Positions 13,340-16,194 of a stretch of 16,194 nt of DNA are shown piece after piece; the first letter of the stretch is position 1, and each line of letters begins with the position of its first letter. This DNA comes from an uncultured Clostridia bacterium (GTDB taxonomy: Bacteria > Bacillota_A > Clostridia > TANB77 > CAG-508). The notes under the pieces were generated by a model, which had not been told where the DNA came from, did no database searches, and saw only the letters and a program-made list of their open reading frames with translations. Both the position numbers and the translations under genes were made by a program. The DNA is taken from the NCBI GenBank assembly GCA_944393295.1, contig CALXZR010000022.1, positions 1 to 16,194 on the forward strand. Reading direction: 5' to 3'.

Positions 13340-15949
13340 ATGGGGTTAATTGAAAGTTTGTCCGATAGTAATAGTGTTAGAGGAATAACATTAAATAGTC
13401 AAAATATAGATTTATTTAATATAATAGAACAAGCACAAAGTCGTGAAGATGCAGTACAAAAAGTTAATGAGTATTTAGACGGAATATTGCAAGCCAGTAA
13501 AATGTCTAAAGAAATGAATTCACAAGGATTAAGTACTGCACAGAGGATTAAGAGAGTTGTAAATGAAAAAGTAAATAGTGTACCTAATAAAGAGGATTTT
13601 TTTAAATTTTTATTAGAAAATACAATGCAAATAAGAGCAAATTGGGGCTCAAGAGAAACTTTAGAAAAGCTATTTGAGAGCATGAAAGTAGATAGTACAT
13701 ATATTGATACAATTTTAGATATAAAGAAATATTTTGCATATCAAACACATGGAATTTTAACATTTCTAGTAGATAAAGACGGACAAACTATAAACCCAGA
13801 GAATGAAGAAATAGAAGTAGATAAAGATAAAACATATCAAAAAGTAGAAGCTTTGTATGAATATGTTGTTGGAAGTTTAGAAAATGGAGAGAATAGATTT
13901 AATAGACTAACACTTGATGGACAAGGAAAATTTGGAACAGTAGCAGGTATTATGAGAACTGAAAATGAGGCACATGCACAACCAGAAGATTATAATCTTG
14001 CACCACTAATACAAGGTTATGAATTTGCGAAAGCACACAATATGGATATAAGAATAAATGCATTAGTATTCTTTAAGGACTTTCCAGATAGGCTAATAGG
14101 AGAAAGTGCAGATACTTATAGAATAGCATTAGAAAATTATGGCAGAGCAATAGCATCAGTAGCAAATGAATATGGTCAAAAAGGTGTACCTACAACAGTA
14201 GATATGTTTAATGAATTTGTAGACTATAATGCACCTTTTCTAGAAAGAACTAACAATTGGATGTCAAAATTAAGTGTAGAAGATTTATGCAGAATAGCTT
14301 TAAGTTTAAAACAAGAAATGCCAGATGTTGATTTTGGATATAATGATTGGAATTTTGAAAATTCTGAAAAAAGAAAAAGTATATTTGAAGTTATAAGAAA
14401 AATAAGAAGCTTTGAAAGAAAAAATAATTGTAAAATTATAGACCATATAGGAACACAATGTCATACAAGTATTAATGATATTGAAGGGTTACGAGAATCA
14501 ATAGAAGAATTGCAACAGTTTGGTATGCCTATAGATATAACAGAACTAGATATATCTAAAGGTTTAGATGGAGTTGATTATGAAAAAGCTACTCCGGAAG
14601 AATTGAATGCTATTGTAAAGTATGAACAAAAGCTACAAAATGAAATAATGAGTATGATGAAGGAATTTGTAGAGGCAGGAAAGATAAGAGGAATTACAGC
14701 TTGGAGTGTAACCGATGAACTATGTACAGACTTTTGTGAAGGAAAACAAGCCTCTGTTACAGATATGAGTTATGATAGTAGAGAAGGTTTTACTTTTTCG
14801 GGTAAAGATATGGATAAAAAAATTGAAATGACTTTAGAAGAAATGCAATTAATACAGGAACATATATCAAGAATTAGAGAAAGTAAGAAAGAAATGATAA
14901 ATCAAAATCCAACACAAGATTTTTGTTTCCATACTCATACTCAAAGATGTGGACATGGAGCAAAAGACACAGGAGATGAAGAATGGGTAGAAGAAGCTAT
15001 AAAGGGAGGAATTAAGAAATTAGCTTTTACAGATCATGTTCCTTTACCAGATGGTATGAATCATAAAGCAAATTCAAGAATGGATATTGCAGAAGTGGAG
15101 TCTTATTTGACCTCTATTTATTATTTGCAAGAAAAATATAGAGGAAAAATTGAATTAGAAACAGGCTTTGAATTTGAATATTCAGATAGAGATTCAGCAC
15201 ATTTACAAGAATTAAAATCAAAAGTAGATAAAATGGTATTAGGTCAGCACTTTGTAATTGATGATAATGGAAAAGAATATGAAATAGTAAGAGGAAATGG
15301 CGGAAAACAAATAAGTGATGGAGTACTAGATTTGTATGTAGAGTCAATAATATCTGCAATGGAAAAGGGATTACCAGATATTATTGCACACCCAGATTTA
15401 TTTATGCAAGCAAGAGATAGTTTTGGTGCAAAGGAAGAAGAAATTACAAGAGCAATTTGTAGAAAAGCTATTGAAAAAGGAATTCCATTAGAAATAAATT
15501 TTGGAAAAATAGCTTCAAAAGTAGAAAGTAAGTTGCCATTAGATGAATTGAAGAAAAAAATACCATACCCTTCTCCTGAATTTTGGAATATAGTTGCAGA
15601 AGAAACTAAAATTGCAAATGAAAATGGGCAAGATTTACTTGTAATTTATGGAAAAGATGCACACTTTCCAGGACAATTATCAAAAGAAAAAGATTATGAA
15701 ATTGCAAAAGCAATTATAGGAGAACAAACGTTAGAACAATTACACATAGTAACTGAACATAAAGAATTAGAAACACTAACTAGAAAGCAAATTAAAACTA
15801 AATCTATACAAGGACTAGTACAAGAATCAATAGATGGTTTACCAGACTTAACAACATTAGATGATATAGAACAGGCACAAGTAAGACAACAAAGAGTAAT
15901 TACTGAACAGAGGAAAGAACAAAACAATTCACAAAATATAGGAGATTAG
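13340..15949 (+). CDS. Fusion of a GH10-like glycosidase barrel and a PHP phosphoesterase domain
   Basis: An 869-residue protein with no signal peptide or membrane helix, so cytoplasmic. Residues 1 to about 160 are helical and unassigned. Residues about 185-470 resemble a GH10 (xylanase-type) barrel: TENE at 207-210 (compare the family's P-E-N-E-M-K); the acid/base pair Asn291-Glu292; IDHIGTQCH at 367-375; the nucleophile motif ITELDIS with Glu402; and AWSVTDE at 454-460. The 110-residue Glu-Glu spacing fits GH10. The family's H-x-LVWH strand is replaced by NALVFF (240-245). Residues about 527-790 are a PHP domain close to HisK/HisJ histidinol phosphatases, with metal ligands HTHT (531-534), RCGH (His539), TDH (564-566), Glu611, His637, AHPD (683-686) and KDAH (772-775). 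A Gln/Glu-rich tail follows. AAGGTG lies 5 bases before the ATG, and the next gene starts 4 bases after the stop. The substrate is unknown. Confidence 0.8.
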   Translation: MGLIESLSDSNSVRGITLNSQNIDLFNIIEQAQSREDAVQKVNEYLDGILQASKMSKEMNSQGLSTAQRIKRVVNEKVNSVPNKEDFFKFLLENTMQIRANWGSRETLEKLFESMKVDSTYIDTILDIKKYFAYQTHGILTFLVDKDGQTINPENEEIEVDKDKTYQKVEALYEYVVGSLENGENRFNRLTLDGQGKFGTVAGIMRTENEAHAQPEDYNLAPLIQGYEFAKAHNMDIRINALVFFKDFPDRLIGESADTYRIALENYGRAIASVANEYGQKGVPTTVDMFNEFVDYNAPFLERTNNWMSKLSVEDLCRIALSLKQEMPDVDFGYNDWNFENSEKRKSIFEVIRKIRSFERKNNCKIIDHIGTQCHTSINDIEGLRESIEELQQFGMPIDITELDISKGLDGVDYEKATPEELNAIVKYEQKLQNEIMSMMKEFVEAGKIRGITAWSVTDELCTDFCEGKQASVTDMSYDSREGFTFSGKDMDKKIEMTLEEMQLIQEHISRIRESKKEMINQNPTQDFCFHTHTQRCGHGAKDTGDEEWVEEAIKGGIKKLAFTDHVPLPDGMNHKANSRMDIAEVESYLTSIYYLQEKYRGKIELETGFEFEYSDRDSAHLQELKSKVDKMVLGQHFVIDDNGKEYEIVRGNGGKQISDGVLDLYVESIISAMEKGLPDIIAHPDLFMQARDSFGAKEEEITRAICRKAIEKGIPLEINFGKIASKVESKLPLDELKKKIPYPSPEFWNIVAEETKIANENGQDLLVIYGKDAHFPGQLSKEKDYEIAKAIIGEQTLEQLHIVTEHKELETLTRKQIKTKSIQGLVQESIDGLPDLTTLDDIEQAQVRQQRVITEQRKEQNNSQNIGD

Positions 15950-15953
15950 TAAT

Positions 15954-16194
15954 ATGGTGGATAATAAATATGCAGTAGCATATAGTGAAGTATTAGAAAT
16001 ATTAAAACATATTCCATTAGAAGATTATAATAAGATACCAAAAACTAAAATTGAATTGTTTGAGACAAATGCAGACAATGAGTATACATTTAATTATGAT
16101 CCGAGCAAAACACTAGAAGAGCAAAATGTTTCAAATATTACAAAAGGAATTATAATACTTTTATTTAGAGATTATTGGGCAACCGAAATACAGA
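15954..16194 (+). CDS. Unrecognised protein, N-terminal 80 residues (cut by right edge)
   Basis: An open frame from the ATG at 15954 to the window end, with AGGAG (15940-15944) 9 bases upstream and only 4 bases after the fusion gene's stop, so the two are very probably translationally linked. The visible part begins MVDNKYAVAYSEVLEILK and includes PKTKIELFE, FNYDPSKTLEEQNVS and a hydrophobic GIIILLF followed by RDYW. It is helical and soluble in appearance, without a signal peptide. I cannot assign a family or function from this portion. Confidence 0.75.
   Translation, partial: MVDNKYAVAYSEVLEILKHIPLEDYNKIPKTKIELFETNADNEYTFNYDPSKTLEEQNVSNITKGIIILLFRDYWATEIQ

Noticed and set aside
1369..15949. 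All confident genes end in TAA or TAG, never TGA, raising the idea of TGA recoding
   Set aside because: Trp is encoded by TGG throughout, and no confident frame contains or is interrupted by TGA, so the absence of TGA stops is explained by AT bias and small numbers.

Overview
The window is very AT-rich, with AGA as the dominant Arg codon, strong AAGGAG-type ribosome binding sites, sigma-A promoters and U-tailed intrinsic terminators. All confident genes lie on the + strand. This, together with the tig-clpP-clpX order, points to a low-GC Firmicute, most likely an uncultured gut member of the Clostridia. That placement is inferred from style and gene content. TGG encodes Trp and no confident reading frame contains an internal TGA, so the standard code applies.

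Layout. The left edge carries what may be the last codons of a transposase. A consensus promoter then drives a membrane protein that I read as a divergent DUF1385/YqhQ-family member. Next is the proteostasis block: trigger factor (tig) with its own promoter and terminator, then a clpP-clpX operon that runs into a single-pass membrane protein of unknown function. A HelD-like superfamily 1 helicase (RNA polymerase recycling) follows. It is split into two overlapping frames by a one-base (or net two-base) indel near an A7 run. After it come an 835-residue coiled-coil protein I do not recognise and, 16 bases further on, phosphopentomutase (deoB). The deoB terminator hairpin appears to contain the promoter of the following tRNA-Leu(CAA). 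A LOG/TIGR00730-family protein, a strong terminator, and a two-gene operon close the window. That operon starts with a cytoplasmic fusion of a GH10-like glycosidase barrel to a HisK-type PHP phosphoesterase. A small unrecognised gene follows and runs off the right edge.

How the parts relate. Trigger factor and ClpXP fold and degrade cytosolic proteins. The ClpP catalytic triad and the ClpX zinc finger, Walker motifs, pore loop and IGF loop are all intact. DeoB and the LOG-family protein both belong to families that handle ribose phosphates of nucleosides and nucleotides, but a tRNA and several terminators separate them, so a shared pathway is only a suggestion.

Most worth following up: the GH10-like/PHP fusion and its partner gene; the split helD; the tRNA promoter nested in the deoB terminator; and the clpX start, whose Shine-Dalgarno lies 35 bases upstream with a perfect 9-bp hairpin between.
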